A DNA stretch of 64,000 nucleotides from Myxococcales bacterium (GTDB lineage Bacteria; Myxococcota_A; Polyangia; Polyangiales; Polyangiaceae). The stretch lies in assembly GCA_016706225.1 (NCBI GenBank), contig JADJKB010000021.1, forward strand, positions 1,302,001 to 1,366,000, given 5' to 3'. Below the pieces are notes generated by a model. It was not told where the DNA came from and ran no database searches. It was given only the letters and a program-made list of their open reading frames with translations. Each line of letters opens with the position of its first letter. The first letter of the stretch is position 1. Positions 8,180-16,069 of the stretch are shown in pieces. Made by a program: the position numbers and the translations under genes.

Positions 8180-8857
8180 TCAATTGTAGGTTGCGGCGAG
8201 CATCAGGCTGAGCGCGTTGCTCGAATGCTCGGCGTGAAATTCGGGCCCGAGCAAGAACACCAGGTTGTCTTTCGCCTCGACGTGCTGCAGACGGAGCAGC
8301 GCTCCCATCGCCCACTGCTTGGCGATCCACCACTCTTGTCCGACGCCCACGACCAACCCGTACCCGGTAGCCCCGCCGGGTTTGTCGAACGCGCTAGGGG
8401 CAACACCGCTCGTCACCCCAAGGCCACCGCCCAGCTGGAAGTGAAGCCCGGCGTCCGGATCCGGGTAGTAGTCCACCAGGGGTCCATAGGTCGCGGTCAC
8501 GTACGCGCCGCTGGTCTGAGTGTCGACGTCGCCGAAGTCTTGCTTGGACGTGTAGGCGACGTTGAGAAAAAACCCGCCCGCCAGGATCAGACCAGGGGCG
8601 AGCGCGCCCCCGACCGCGAGCTCGCTCGCTTGACCGACGCCGGTGACGGAGCCGTCGCGTTCGAAGCCGCTGAGCCCATCTTGCTTCAGGTGCACGCTAT
8701 CTTTCAGGACACCTACGCCCAGCGCGAGGCGCAGGTAGAATCCGTCGTGGTGGTATTCGCCAGGCTGACGTGGCGGCAACGGGGCAGGTTGGGCGGCGCT
8801 CGGCAACACGACGAGTACCACCGCCCCGGAGAGCAGCACGGCCCGCCACCCTCGCAT
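8180..8857 (-). CDS. predicted outer-membrane beta-barrel protein
   Basis: A 225-residue exported protein. The signal peptide is MRGWRAVLLSGAVVLVVLPSAA, cut before QPAPLPP. The mature part consists of alternating short beta strands with aromatic girdles (DGFYLRLALGVGV, LILAGGFFLNVAY, AYVTATYGPLVDYY, LHFQLGGGLGVTSG, LSLMLAATYN), as in small outer-membrane barrels of the OmpW/OmpA type. The C-terminal residue is Asn rather than the classical Phe. It is the last gene of a minus-strand cluster with the beta-lactamase and the MYXO-CTERM-like protein, 73 bases after the latter. Confidence 0.7.
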   Translation of the reverse strand: MRGWRAVLLSGAVVLVVLPSAAQPAPLPPRQPGEYHHDGFYLRLALGVGVLKDSVHLKQDGLSGFERDGSVTGVGQASELAVGGALAPGLILAGGFFLNVAYTSKQDFGDVDTQTSGAYVTATYGPLVDYYPDPDAGLHFQLGGGLGVTSGVAPSAFDKPGGATGYGLVVGVGQEWWIAKQWAMGALLRLQHVEAKDNLVFLLGPEFHAEHSSNALSLMLAATYN

Positions 8858-8930
8858 TCCGCCGAGCCCACACACTCCGCCAGCATACACGAGGGCGCGC
8901 TGGAGGATCAGGGCTCGGCCGAGCACGCTC

Positions 8931-9740
8931 TCACTTGCGCGCTCGGCGGCGTCGCAGAAGACCCACTGCGAAGACGGCCCAAGCGGCCGGGCGCTGGTTG
9001 CTCTCCTGCGAGCTCGGGACCGCGCAGCCCGCACAGCCGGAGCGGCTCGGCGGCGAGCCTGAGTCCGGACGCGCCGTGCTCGTCGCAGGAGTCGGAGGGC
9101 TTGGCGTCGGAGCGGGGGAGGTCGGCGTGATCGCCGGAGGCGGCGTGAGCGCCGGCTGTGTGAGGGTGAACCCAAGGTCGCCCACGTTCGGTAGCTCGGA
9201 GCCAAAGGGCGCGGGCGCGAGCCGTCGACCCGTCGTGTCGACCGTGCCTTCCCCCTGCATGCCTTTTGCGCCGCCGTAGAGCGTCTTGTCGAACGTCGTC
9301 TTGCAGGCGGCGGCCGTGGCCTCGACTCGGAACACATCCGTGATCGAATTGACCCGCGTCGCCCGGGGAACGTGGCGGACGCGAGGCACCTGCTTCACAC
9401 ACATGTGCGCCTTGCTGGCCAAGAGCGCGCGAATCGCGTCGTCGTCCGCAGTGTCCTTGATGGAAGCCAGCGCGTCTGCGCCCACACTGTAGATCCCTGG
9501 CGTCCACCCCTGAACGGGCCGAGCGTCCTGGTCGAAGGCGAGCTTCAGAATGTGACCTCCATCCGAGCTGTACATGGGGAACGCAACGAGCACGACTCCC
9601 GTTGCGGCCCCGCTCACACGGAACGCGTAGTCGACACCCGTCTGACCATCCGGCGGTGGCAGATCGGCGCGAGCGATCCCCAAACAGAAGACACCAATGC
9701 CGACGATGGCCGCATGAACTCGGGCGCGCCTTGCTCTCAT
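8931..9740 (-). CDS. secreted protein with MYXO-CTERM-like tail
   Basis: A 269-residue exported protein. The signal is AAIVGIGVFCLGIARA, cut near ADLPPPDG. A beta-rich domain (about 35-165) carries two cysteines (MCVKQ, AACKTT). A Thr/Pro linker follows (about 195-225). The end is a sorting-type tripartite tail: a Cys pair in GCAGCAV, a short hydrophobic stretch WAVFAVGLL, and a final RRRRARK. That is the pattern of the MYXO-CTERM signal found on myxobacterial surface proteins, although the hydrophobic part is short. It starts 11 bases after the beta-lactamase stop and is probably co-transcribed with it. Function unknown. Confidence 0.7.
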   Translation of the reverse strand: MRARRARVHAAIVGIGVFCLGIARADLPPPDGQTGVDYAFRVSGAATGVVLVAFPMYSSDGGHILKLAFDQDARPVQGWTPGIYSVGADALASIKDTADDDAIRALLASKAHMCVKQVPRVRHVPRATRVNSITDVFRVEATAAACKTTFDKTLYGGAKGMQGEGTVDTTGRRLAPAPFGSELPNVGDLGFTLTQPALTPPPAITPTSPAPTPSPPTPATSTARPDSGSPPSRSGCAGCAVPSSQESNQRPAAWAVFAVGLLRRRRARK

Positions 9741-9751
9741 GCTCTACACGC

Positions 9752-10717
9752 CTATCCCCCGCGCAGCCGCGTTGCAACCACGCGCCCGATCTCCGCGTGG
9801 GCGGCGTTCAGGCGAGCCAGCACTCGACGGCTCTCGCTGATGTACGACGCGATCAAGATCGGGGCACGATCGGGCGGCGTTGCGATCGCGATGTCGCTTA
9901 CGGCGCCGTTGTTTCCGGTGCCCGTCTTGTCACCGGGGTTCCAAGTACGCGGGAGGCCGGCGCGCAGCCTCTCGTGCCCCGTCTTGCACTCGCGTAGCCA
10001 GCCCAGAATCCGCCCGCGACTGGAGCCGGAGAGCGACGGACCGAGCAGCAAGGTCTGCATCAAGGTCAGCATGGCGCGCGGAGAGGTCGTGTCTCGCGAG
10101 TCGCCTGGCAGGTTCGTGTTGAGCATCGGCTCGTCGCGGTCGAGTCGAGTCACGGAGTCACCCTGCGCCCGAATGAACTCCGTGAGCCCCGACGGCCCTC
10201 CGACCAGCGAGAGCAGCAAGTTCGCGGCTGTGTTGTCGCTCACGGTGATCGCCGCTTCGGCGAGGGCCTCGACGCCGAGTTGCCCGGCGCCGACGTTGGC
10301 GCGGGTGACGGGGGCGTACTCGAGCAGATCCGATTCTGCGTAGGCAACCTGCTGAGCGAGGGTGAGCTCACCGCGCTCGACGCGAGTGAGGACAGCCGCG
10401 ACCAATACCCACTTGAAGGTCGAGCACATCGCAAAGCGTTCGTCGGGTCGATGCTCCAGGGTCTGGCCAGTGGCGGTGTCCAGCGCAAAGAGGCCGAGCC
10501 TTCCGCCGATGAGCGCCTCGATTCGCTGGAGTGCCTGCGAGCTTGTTTCGGGGTCCGGCGCGCGTGCCGGTGCGGGTGACGTGCGCGGCGAGCACGCGGG
10601 CAGGAGCAGCGAGGCAGCGCCGCATACCAAGCTGCGACGGTTGAGCTGGGTTTGCGAACCGCTGGCCACGCCTTCACTCGCGCTGTGTGCCAGATGCCGT
10701 CGCAGCCGAGGCCTCAC
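9752..10717 (-). CDS. class A serine beta-lactamase, probable lipoprotein
   Basis: A 321-residue class A (Ser) beta-lactamase with all core motifs: STFK with nucleophile S99, SDN at 160-162, the omega-loop EPMLN with E196 and N200, and KTG at 264-266. The leader has a twin-arginine-like NRRSL followed by a hydrophobic run and a lipobox LLPAC (C42). It is therefore probably a Tat-exported, membrane-anchored enzyme. A Cys precedes the active Ser (Ambler 69), but the residue after KTGT is Gly, so the C69-C238 disulfide of class A carbapenemases is absent. The GTG start overlaps the stop of the upstream lipoprotein gene (GTGA). The substrate range cannot be read from sequence. Confidence 0.9.
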   Translation of the reverse strand: MRPRLRRHLAHSASEGVASGSQTQLNRRSLVCGAASLLLPACSPRTSPAPARAPDPETSSQALQRIEALIGGRLGLFALDTATGQTLEHRPDERFAMCSTFKWVLVAAVLTRVERGELTLAQQVAYAESDLLEYAPVTRANVGAGQLGVEALAEAAITVSDNTAANLLLSLVGGPSGLTEFIRAQGDSVTRLDRDEPMLNTNLPGDSRDTTSPRAMLTLMQTLLLGPSLSGSSRGRILGWLRECKTGHERLRAGLPRTWNPGDKTGTGNNGAVSDIAIATPPDRAPILIASYISESRRVLARLNAAHAEIGRVVATRLRGG

Positions 10718-11079
10718 GGGATCTCCGTGCAGGGCGCCACCGCTGAGTAGTCCCCGCCCCGCTTCGCCTCGGCTTCATAGTGGCGTTGGTTCCCCTGACA
10801 CGACTCGCGGGTCTCGAAACACTCCCAGTGCGCGTCGACGCCCAGCGAAAACGTAGTGCAGAACGCCCGCGGCAGGCGGTTGCAGCTCGGCTCCGGAGCA
10901 AAACCATGGTCGTCGGGCGGCCCGGGCATGCCGCGGCAGACGCGATCACAGCGTCCCATCCAGCACTGCCAGCCCGACCCCGAAGGAATGCGCTCGCCGC
11001 GCAGGCGATCGGTCGGGCGCTGGCATCCGAAGGACAATGCCAAGCCGAGCGACAGGGCAAGACCCGCTCGCGTTCGCAC
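10714..11079 (-). CDS. small Cys-rich lipoprotein upstream of beta-lactamase
   Basis: A 121-residue lipoprotein. A short signal, LALSLGLALSFGC, has its lipobox at SFGC (C19). The mature chain carries further cysteines in CWMGRCDRVC, SCNRL, FCTTF, ECFETRESC and PCTEIP, so it is probably disulfide-stabilised. I do not recognise a named family. It is the first gene of a minus-strand operon and overlaps the beta-lactamase start by four bases, which suggests translational coupling. A role linked to cell-wall stress or lactamase function is guesswork. Confidence 0.75.
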   Translation of the reverse strand: MRTRAGLALSLGLALSFGCQRPTDRLRGERIPSGSGWQCWMGRCDRVCRGMPGPPDDHGFAPEPSCNRLPRAFCTTFSLGVDAHWECFETRESCQGNQRHYEAEAKRGGDYSAVAPCTEIP

Positions 11080-11109
11080 GGTGGGAGATTACTCGGGATC
11101 GGCGGCTCG

Positions 11110-11145
11110 GTGTCCGGGGGGACGGACCGTCCCCGTCTTGGACAC
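11110..11145. promoter_or_regulatory. nested inverted repeat in divergent intergenic region
   Basis: Between the divergent lipoprotein gene and the 3-hydroxyacyl-CoA dehydrogenase gene lies a perfect inverted repeat, GGGGACGG-A-CCGTCCCC (11118-11134). It is enclosed by a second pair, GTGTCC (11110-11115) and GGACAC (11140-11145). It may be an operator for a dimeric repressor or a stable hairpin. No regulator is visible nearby. Confidence 0.5.
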
Positions 11146-11273
11146 TGCGCAGGGTTTGCACCCACGAAGCCGGCAGATCGCGAGTCGTGCGCAGTCAAAC
11201 CGTCCAAACTCGGCGTTTGTAGCTGTCACCATGCTCCCAAATCTGGCACGCAAGCTGCTGAGGAGACCCCGCC

Positions 11274-12587
11274 ATGAAGGAGATTCGAAAGGTCGTCGTG
11301 CTCGGGGCGAACGGCACCATGGGCGCCGGAGCCAGCGGACTCTTCGCGGCTCGCGGCTTCGAGGTGACCATGTTGGCGCGAACCGTGGACAAGGCTCACC
11401 AGGGCCTCGGCAAGGTCAAGGAAGCGTTGCGGACGGACGTGCTGGCGAAGAGCGTGCGCTCCGGTAGCTACGAAAGAGATCTCGAGCGCGCGGTGGCGGA
11501 AGCCGACCTCATCTTCGAGGCGGTCTCCGAAGAGATGAGCGTGAAACGCCCGTTCCTGGAGCGCGTGGACAAAGCGCGCACTGCCGGCTCGGTCGTCGCC
11601 ACGGTCTCTAGCGGCCTCTCCATCGCCGAGATGTGCGCGGGGTTGAGTGACGACCTGCAGCGCCACTTCATGGGCATGCATCTCTTCAACCCGCCGCACG
11701 TCATCGTCGGTACCGAGATGATCCCCGGCGCGAAGACCGACCGTGAGGTGTTTCAGGCGATGTGTCTCTTGGCCAAACGACGGCTGGGTCGCGCCGTCGT
11801 CGAGTGCCGCGACATGCCGGCGTTCGCCGGCAACCGCGTCGGTTTCAAGGTCCTCAACGAGTGTGCGCTCTTGGCCGAGGTGCACGGGGTCGGCACCATC
11901 GACTACTTGATCGGGCGCCACACCGGTCGGGCCATGGCTCCCCTCGCAACCATCGATCTGGTTGGTTGGGACGTTCACCAGGCCATCGTCGACAACGTCT
12001 TTGCCAATACCAAGGACGAATGCCACGCGCATTTCCAGATGCCCGCTTACATGCGCGCGCTCATGGACGACGGGCACCTGGGCAACAAGACGCCGGCCGA
12101 GGGCGGTTTCTATCGACGCATCACCGACGCCAATGGCGCGAAGGCCGTGAGCGTGCTCGACCCGGCCAAGCGCAGCTACTCCGAGGGTGCGGCGCCGCGG
12201 CCGGAGAAGGTCGCCTTCGTGGAAGAGATGAAGGCGCTGCACGCAGTGGGTCGTTATCGAGAAGCCGTCCAGCTGCTGCTCTCCGCAAAGGGACCGGAGG
12301 CCGAGCTCACTCAACGGGTGATCGTAGGGTACGTGAGCTACGCCCTCAATCGAGTGGGCAAGGACGAGGTCGTGCAGGCACCGGCGGACGTGGACCGCAT
12401 CATGTCCCAGGGCTTCAACTGGGCACCGGCGAGCGCGCTGGTTGATCTCTGGGGCAAGGGGCCGACGCTCGCGGCCATGGACGCCTTGGGCCTCGAGGTG
12501 CCTGCGGTGGTACGTGATCTGCCCGACGGCGCGCGCCTGTATGACCAACCACTATCCCGGGTCGGGCGCTTTTTCATCGGCAAGTGA
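11274..12587 (+). CDS. 3-hydroxyacyl-CoA dehydrogenase
   Basis: A 437-residue NAD-dependent 3-hydroxyacyl-CoA dehydrogenase that would oxidise 3-hydroxyacyl-CoA in fatty-acid beta-oxidation. The N-terminal Rossmann domain has VLGANGTMGAG, a variant of GxGxxG, and the conserved catalytic-histidine region MGMHLFNPPH. The C-terminal helical domain begins near DMPAFAGNRVGFKVLNE. It has no enoyl-CoA hydratase part, so it is a stand-alone enzyme. GAGGAG lies upstream of the start. The thiolase gene begins 13 bases after its stop, so the two probably form a beta-oxidation operon. Confidence 0.9.
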   Translation: MKEIRKVVVLGANGTMGAGASGLFAARGFEVTMLARTVDKAHQGLGKVKEALRTDVLAKSVRSGSYERDLERAVAEADLIFEAVSEEMSVKRPFLERVDKARTAGSVVATVSSGLSIAEMCAGLSDDLQRHFMGMHLFNPPHVIVGTEMIPGAKTDREVFQAMCLLAKRRLGRAVVECRDMPAFAGNRVGFKVLNECALLAEVHGVGTIDYLIGRHTGRAMAPLATIDLVGWDVHQAIVDNVFANTKDECHAHFQMPAYMRALMDDGHLGNKTPAEGGFYRRITDANGAKAVSVLDPAKRSYSEGAAPRPEKVAFVEEMKALHAVGRYREAVQLLLSAKGPEAELTQRVIVGYVSYALNRVGKDEVVQAPADVDRIMSQGFNWAPASALVDLWGKGPTLAAMDALGLEVPAVVRDLPDGARLYDQPLSRVGRFFIGK

Positions 12588-12600
12588 GAGGATGAGGACC

Positions 12601-13848
12601 ATGGCTGTGAAGAAGAGCTCTCGCAAGGTATTCGTCCTGGGCGGCTATCAGACCGATTTTTCGCGCAACTGGAGCAAGGAGGCGAAACACATCGTCGCAA
12701 TGATGCGCGAGGTCGTGCTCGGCACGCTGGAAGAGACCCGCATCGAGCCCGACGAGATCGACGTGGCGCACGTCGGCAACTTCGCCGCGGAGCTCTACTG
12801 CATGCAGGGGCACCTGGGCGCGTTCGTCCTGGAAGCGCACCCCGCGCTCCGCGGCATCCCCACGTCTCGGCACGAAGCAGCGTGCGCTTCGGGCTCCCTG
12901 GCCGCGCTCGCGGCCGCCGCTGACATCGAGGCGGGGCGCTACGACGCCGCTCTGGTGCTCGGCGTCGAGCAGATGAAGACCGTGGACAGCAAGCGCGGCG
13001 GCGATTTTCTCGGCACCGCGGCCTGGTACGACCGTGAGGCCAAGGGCGTGGAGTTCCCGTTTCCGAAGCTCTTCGGCAAGCTCGGCGACGAGTACGATCG
13101 ACGGTACGGGCTGAAAGACGAGCACCTCGCCCGCATCGCGGCCATCAACTACGAAAACGCCAAGAGCAACCCGAACGCTCAGACGCGCAACTGGTTCATG
13201 ACCTACGAGCACGCCTGCAGCACCGGACCGTTCAACGCCCACGTCGGCGGCCGGATCAAGATCTCGGACTGCTCGCAGGTGAGCGACGGCGCGGCGGCGG
13301 TCGTGTTGGCTTCCGAGGAGTTCGCCACGCGCTGGGCCGCGCGCGTCGGAGTCTCGTTGAAGGACATCCCGTTCATCCTTGGCTGGGGACATCACACGGC
13401 CCCCATCGAGTTCACGGCCAAGGTCGAAGAGAGTGCCAAGGATCTCTACGTGTTGCCGCACACTCGCCGGGCAATCCTCGACGCCTACGAGCGCGCGGGG
13501 CTCTCGGGGGTCGAGCAGATCGACGCCATCGAGACCCATGACTGTTTCACCACCAGTGAGTACATGGCCATCGACCACTTCGGCCTGACCCGACCGGGAG
13601 AGAGCTGGAAGGCGGTCGAAGAAGGTGTGATCGAGCTCGGTGGCAGGTGTCCGATCAACCCGAGTGGCGGTCTGATCGGCGCCGGCCATCCGGTTGGCGC
13701 AACGGGCACCCGACAACTCCTCGACGCCTGGCTGCAGGTGACTGACCGCGCCGGTGACTACCAGGTCAAGGGCGCGCGTCGGGTGGCGACCCTGAACATC
13801 GGCGGCTCGGGCACGACCAGCGTCGTACACGTCGTCGGTTTCAGCTGA
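12601..13848 (+). CDS. SCP2-type thiolase (acetyl-CoA acetyltransferase family)
   Basis: A 415-residue thiolase. The nucleophile is C95 in HEAACASGS. The GHPVGATG motif holds the second-half histidine. The HDCF motif (in THDCFTTSEY) is the mark of the SCP2-thiolase branch, which supplies the acid/base cysteine that other thiolases carry in CxG; here the usual CIGGG site reads LNIGGSG. It should cleave 3-ketoacyl-CoA made by the dehydrogenase just upstream. ATG at 12601 is preferred over ATG at 12592 because GAGG sits close before it. The enzyme is expected in the cytoplasm. Confidence 0.88.
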   Translation: MAVKKSSRKVFVLGGYQTDFSRNWSKEAKHIVAMMREVVLGTLEETRIEPDEIDVAHVGNFAAELYCMQGHLGAFVLEAHPALRGIPTSRHEAACASGSLAALAAAADIEAGRYDAALVLGVEQMKTVDSKRGGDFLGTAAWYDREAKGVEFPFPKLFGKLGDEYDRRYGLKDEHLARIAAINYENAKSNPNAQTRNWFMTYEHACSTGPFNAHVGGRIKISDCSQVSDGAAAVVLASEEFATRWAARVGVSLKDIPFILGWGHHTAPIEFTAKVEESAKDLYVLPHTRRAILDAYERAGLSGVEQIDAIETHDCFTTSEYMAIDHFGLTRPGESWKAVEEGVIELGGRCPINPSGGLIGAGHPVGATGTRQLLDAWLQVTDRAGDYQVKGARRVATLNIGGSGTTSVVHVVGFS

Positions 13849-13887
13849 GCTGCGCAGACGAGGCCGGGTTCGTGTCAGACTCGGCCC

Positions 13888-15549
13888 ATGAGAGGGGCAG
13901 TCGCGGCTGCAATGCTGGTCGTTGGGTGTTCCGACGGCGCGCAGGATGCGAACTTCCCCGCCGATGCGGCAGCCGACGCAACGCTCCAAGATGTGAGCTC
14001 GGGTGACGGGTTCGGGGGCTTCGCCGGGAGCGATTCCGGCGCCGATGCGGGGAGCGACGCCGACGCGGCGGCCGACTCGGCCTCGAAGCCCCCGCCCGGC
14101 AACGCGCTGCTCCGAAGTGACGGCAGCGTCGTGCCCTTGTACCCCGTAACCGATGCGCTGAGCGCGACGCGCGCCATCGGTTTCGTCGCCGATGGCACCA
14201 GCCTCACCGCCATCGACGAAGACGGCGCGACGCTGTGGACCTTGGGCGACGCAGCCGGAGCCCTCTTTGGCGGCTTCGATTTCGATTCGGATGGCTGGCC
14301 CGACGTCGGGCTCGCACGCTCCAAGGACTCGGGACAGAAGTGCGGCGGGCAGCCCGCGCTCGATACCTGGCTCGATGCGGTCCGAGGAAAATCCGGCAAG
14401 CTGATTTCGCTGACGACGCCGCTCCCGGCGAAGTGTTGGACCTTTCCGTCGAGCACGTACCCGACGCCACAGTGGACGACCCTCGGCGTGCTGTTCGGAT
14501 CCGGGGCAACCCTGGCGGTCGCGCCCTACTACGCAACCGATGGCACGTTCCTGACCTTCGATGGCACGGGCTTCTCGACCCTCGGTAGCTTCGTGTATCC
14601 GTCGACGGCGACCTACGACTCGAGCTACGCGGCGGACAAACCGAACACGTATCCGACCGGTACCAGCTTCATCGCCAACTCGCACGTCGCGAACGGACTC
14701 GTGCTCGCCGGGTCGCCCGACTCGCTGGCGTTCTTCACCAGCTCGAGGTTCGTCCGATACAGCGCTGCGCCGCTGTCTTCGTCCCAGCTCACGCTGGATC
14801 TGCCGTACTTGACGGGCGGGCGCACGGACATTGCCGGGCGCAACTACGGCCTCGTTGCGCGCGACCCGGGCGACCCCGGGCTGTTGCTCCTCGTGGCCGG
14901 AACCGGGGCATTTTCCCTGTTCGACGACATGGGCACCGGGACGCTCGCGAGCGACGCTTGGGGCGCCATCGAGCGCCACGTCAGCCTCGTGAATCTCGAC
15001 GCCGGTTCGGTCGACGATCGTTTCTTCTCGTATGCCCACGACAACTCCGACGGCAACAAGTACGAGGGCCGAGTCGTCTACGCGACGCAGCCTTTTGTGC
15101 GCGTGGCAGGCAAGGCGTCGCGCCTGGCGTTCAACGTGTACGCGGGTGGGCACTGGTGGCTGCACGTGACCCAGCCCGGCAGCACCAAGGACGCGATCTC
15201 GTTGAAAGACGTGTTTCTGTGGGACATCGCCGATCTAGACGGCGACGGAGTGGACGAATGCTTGCTCTCACCGAGCCGCGACCCGGCTGAACCGGACGTG
15301 CCCGGGTACTACTTCGTCAAGTGGCGGACCGAGCTCGCGCACTGGAACGAAACCAGCCTGAGCTTCACGAACGTCGCGACGCACCAGGGCGTGCTTCCGT
15401 ACCTGAAGGGCACTCTCACTTCGCCGGATCGGACCTCGTCGTACGGCGCGCTTCACCCGGCGCTTCGTGTGCGAACGCAGGCGGGACTGGAGCTGGTGGT
15501 GAAGAAGTCGAGCGGGGAGATTGCTACGGTGCCGGTGGGCGGGCCATAG
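13888..15549 (+). CDS. surface lipoprotein with FG-GAP/VCBS-like repeats
   Basis: A 553-residue lipoprotein. A short signal ends in lipobox VVGC (C15). Residues about 20-75 are an Asp/Ala/Gly-rich linker. The mature part is beta-rich and contains two calcium-loop-like motifs, FDFDSDGWPD and IADLDGDGVDE, typical of FG-GAP/VCBS propeller repeats. It is probably a cell-surface beta-propeller, with ligand unknown. It converges with the Gly-rich lipoprotein gene, and a strong GC hairpin lies between them. Confidence 0.75.
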   Translation: MRGAVAAAMLVVGCSDGAQDANFPADAAADATLQDVSSGDGFGGFAGSDSGADAGSDADAAADSASKPPPGNALLRSDGSVVPLYPVTDALSATRAIGFVADGTSLTAIDEDGATLWTLGDAAGALFGGFDFDSDGWPDVGLARSKDSGQKCGGQPALDTWLDAVRGKSGKLISLTTPLPAKCWTFPSSTYPTPQWTTLGVLFGSGATLAVAPYYATDGTFLTFDGTGFSTLGSFVYPSTATYDSSYAADKPNTYPTGTSFIANSHVANGLVLAGSPDSLAFFTSSRFVRYSAAPLSSSQLTLDLPYLTGGRTDIAGRNYGLVARDPGDPGLLLLVAGTGAFSLFDDMGTGTLASDAWGAIERHVSLVNLDAGSVDDRFFSYAHDNSDGNKYEGRVVYATQPFVRVAGKASRLAFNVYAGGHWWLHVTQPGSTKDAISLKDVFLWDIADLDGDGVDECLLSPSRDPAEPDVPGYYFVKWRTELAHWNETSLSFTNVATHQGVLPYLKGTLTSPDRTSSYGALHPALRVRTQAGLELVVKKSSGEIATVPVGGP

Positions 15550-15568
15550 GAGCGGGTCGCGAGCGGTT

Positions 15569-15588
15569 GCCGGCCTCGAGCGGCCGGC
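15569..15588. terminator. GC hairpin between convergent genes
   Basis: Perfect 7-base arms GCCGGCC and GGCCGGC enclose a 6-base loop, between two convergent stop codons (15549 and 15595). There is no T-run, so it would act as a structural block or a bidirectional terminator of a non-classical type. Confidence 0.45.
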
Positions 15589-15594
15589 GCGGCG

Positions 15595-15978
15595 TCAGGG
15601 GTTGCAGATGGGGGGTTTGCAGAGGTTGGGATTGCTCTGGCACAGACACTGGTCGCACGCATCGAGACAGCCAGAGCAGTCGATGCCCTTCGTGCATCCG
15701 CCCGCTGAGCCTCCGCTTCCGCCGCCCGACGTCGTGCCGCCCGAGCTGCCTGCAGCCCCTGCTGCTCCGGCGGTGGCGCCGATTCCAGCATCACCTCCGC
15801 CGCCCGGCGCGCCGCCGCCTCCGGACTTTGCGCCTCCTGTTCCGCCGCTGCCGAAGTTCCCGCTTCCGCCGGTTCCCGACGGAAGGCCCTCGTTGTCGGT
15901 CGAAGAGCTACAAGCGATGGCAAGGACCAAGAGTGCGATGGCGCTTCGCGCGAAGCCTGCCGCAGCAGGCGCACCCAT
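15595..15978 (-). CDS. small Gly-rich lipoprotein with Cys-rich tail
   Basis: A 127-residue lipoprotein. The signal RSAIALLVLAIAC ends at a lipid cysteine (about residue 23). A long Gly/Ser/Ala linker fills about 30-90. The C-terminal 35 residues hold eight cysteines (CTKGIDCSGCLDACDQCLC and further), with no other fold visible. It may be a short disulfide or metal-binding knot on a flexible stalk. No family is recognised. It has its own promoter region of about 90 bases shared with the divergent Cys-repeat protein. Confidence 0.7.
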   Translation of the reverse strand: MGAPAAAGFARSAIALLVLAIACSSSTDNEGLPSGTGGSGNFGSGGTGGAKSGGGGAPGGGGDAGIGATAGAAGAAGSSGGTTSGGGSGGSAGGCTKGIDCSGCLDACDQCLCQSNPNLCKPPICNP

Positions 15979-16069
15979 TCAACTTTCGGTAGCTCTCCCA
16001 CGTTCTCCGACACTGGAGCCGACACACGCGGTCGCGTCCGAACCCCGACCATGCGACACTCCCAACTCC

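Noticed and set aside
9752..10717. Possible class A carbapenemase because Cys precedes the active Ser
   Set aside because: The partner Cys after KTGT is Gly here, so the diagnostic disulfide cannot form.
11244..11259. TGGCAC-N5-CTGCT, a sigma-54-like promoter before the dehydrogenase gene
   Set aside because: The transcript would start only a few bases before the ATG and would leave out the ribosome site, so it is probably chance.
12574..15165. An 863-codon open frame on the minus strand
   Set aside because: It is antisense to the thiolase and FG-GAP lipoprotein genes, has no recognisable domain, and is explained by GC-biased third positions.
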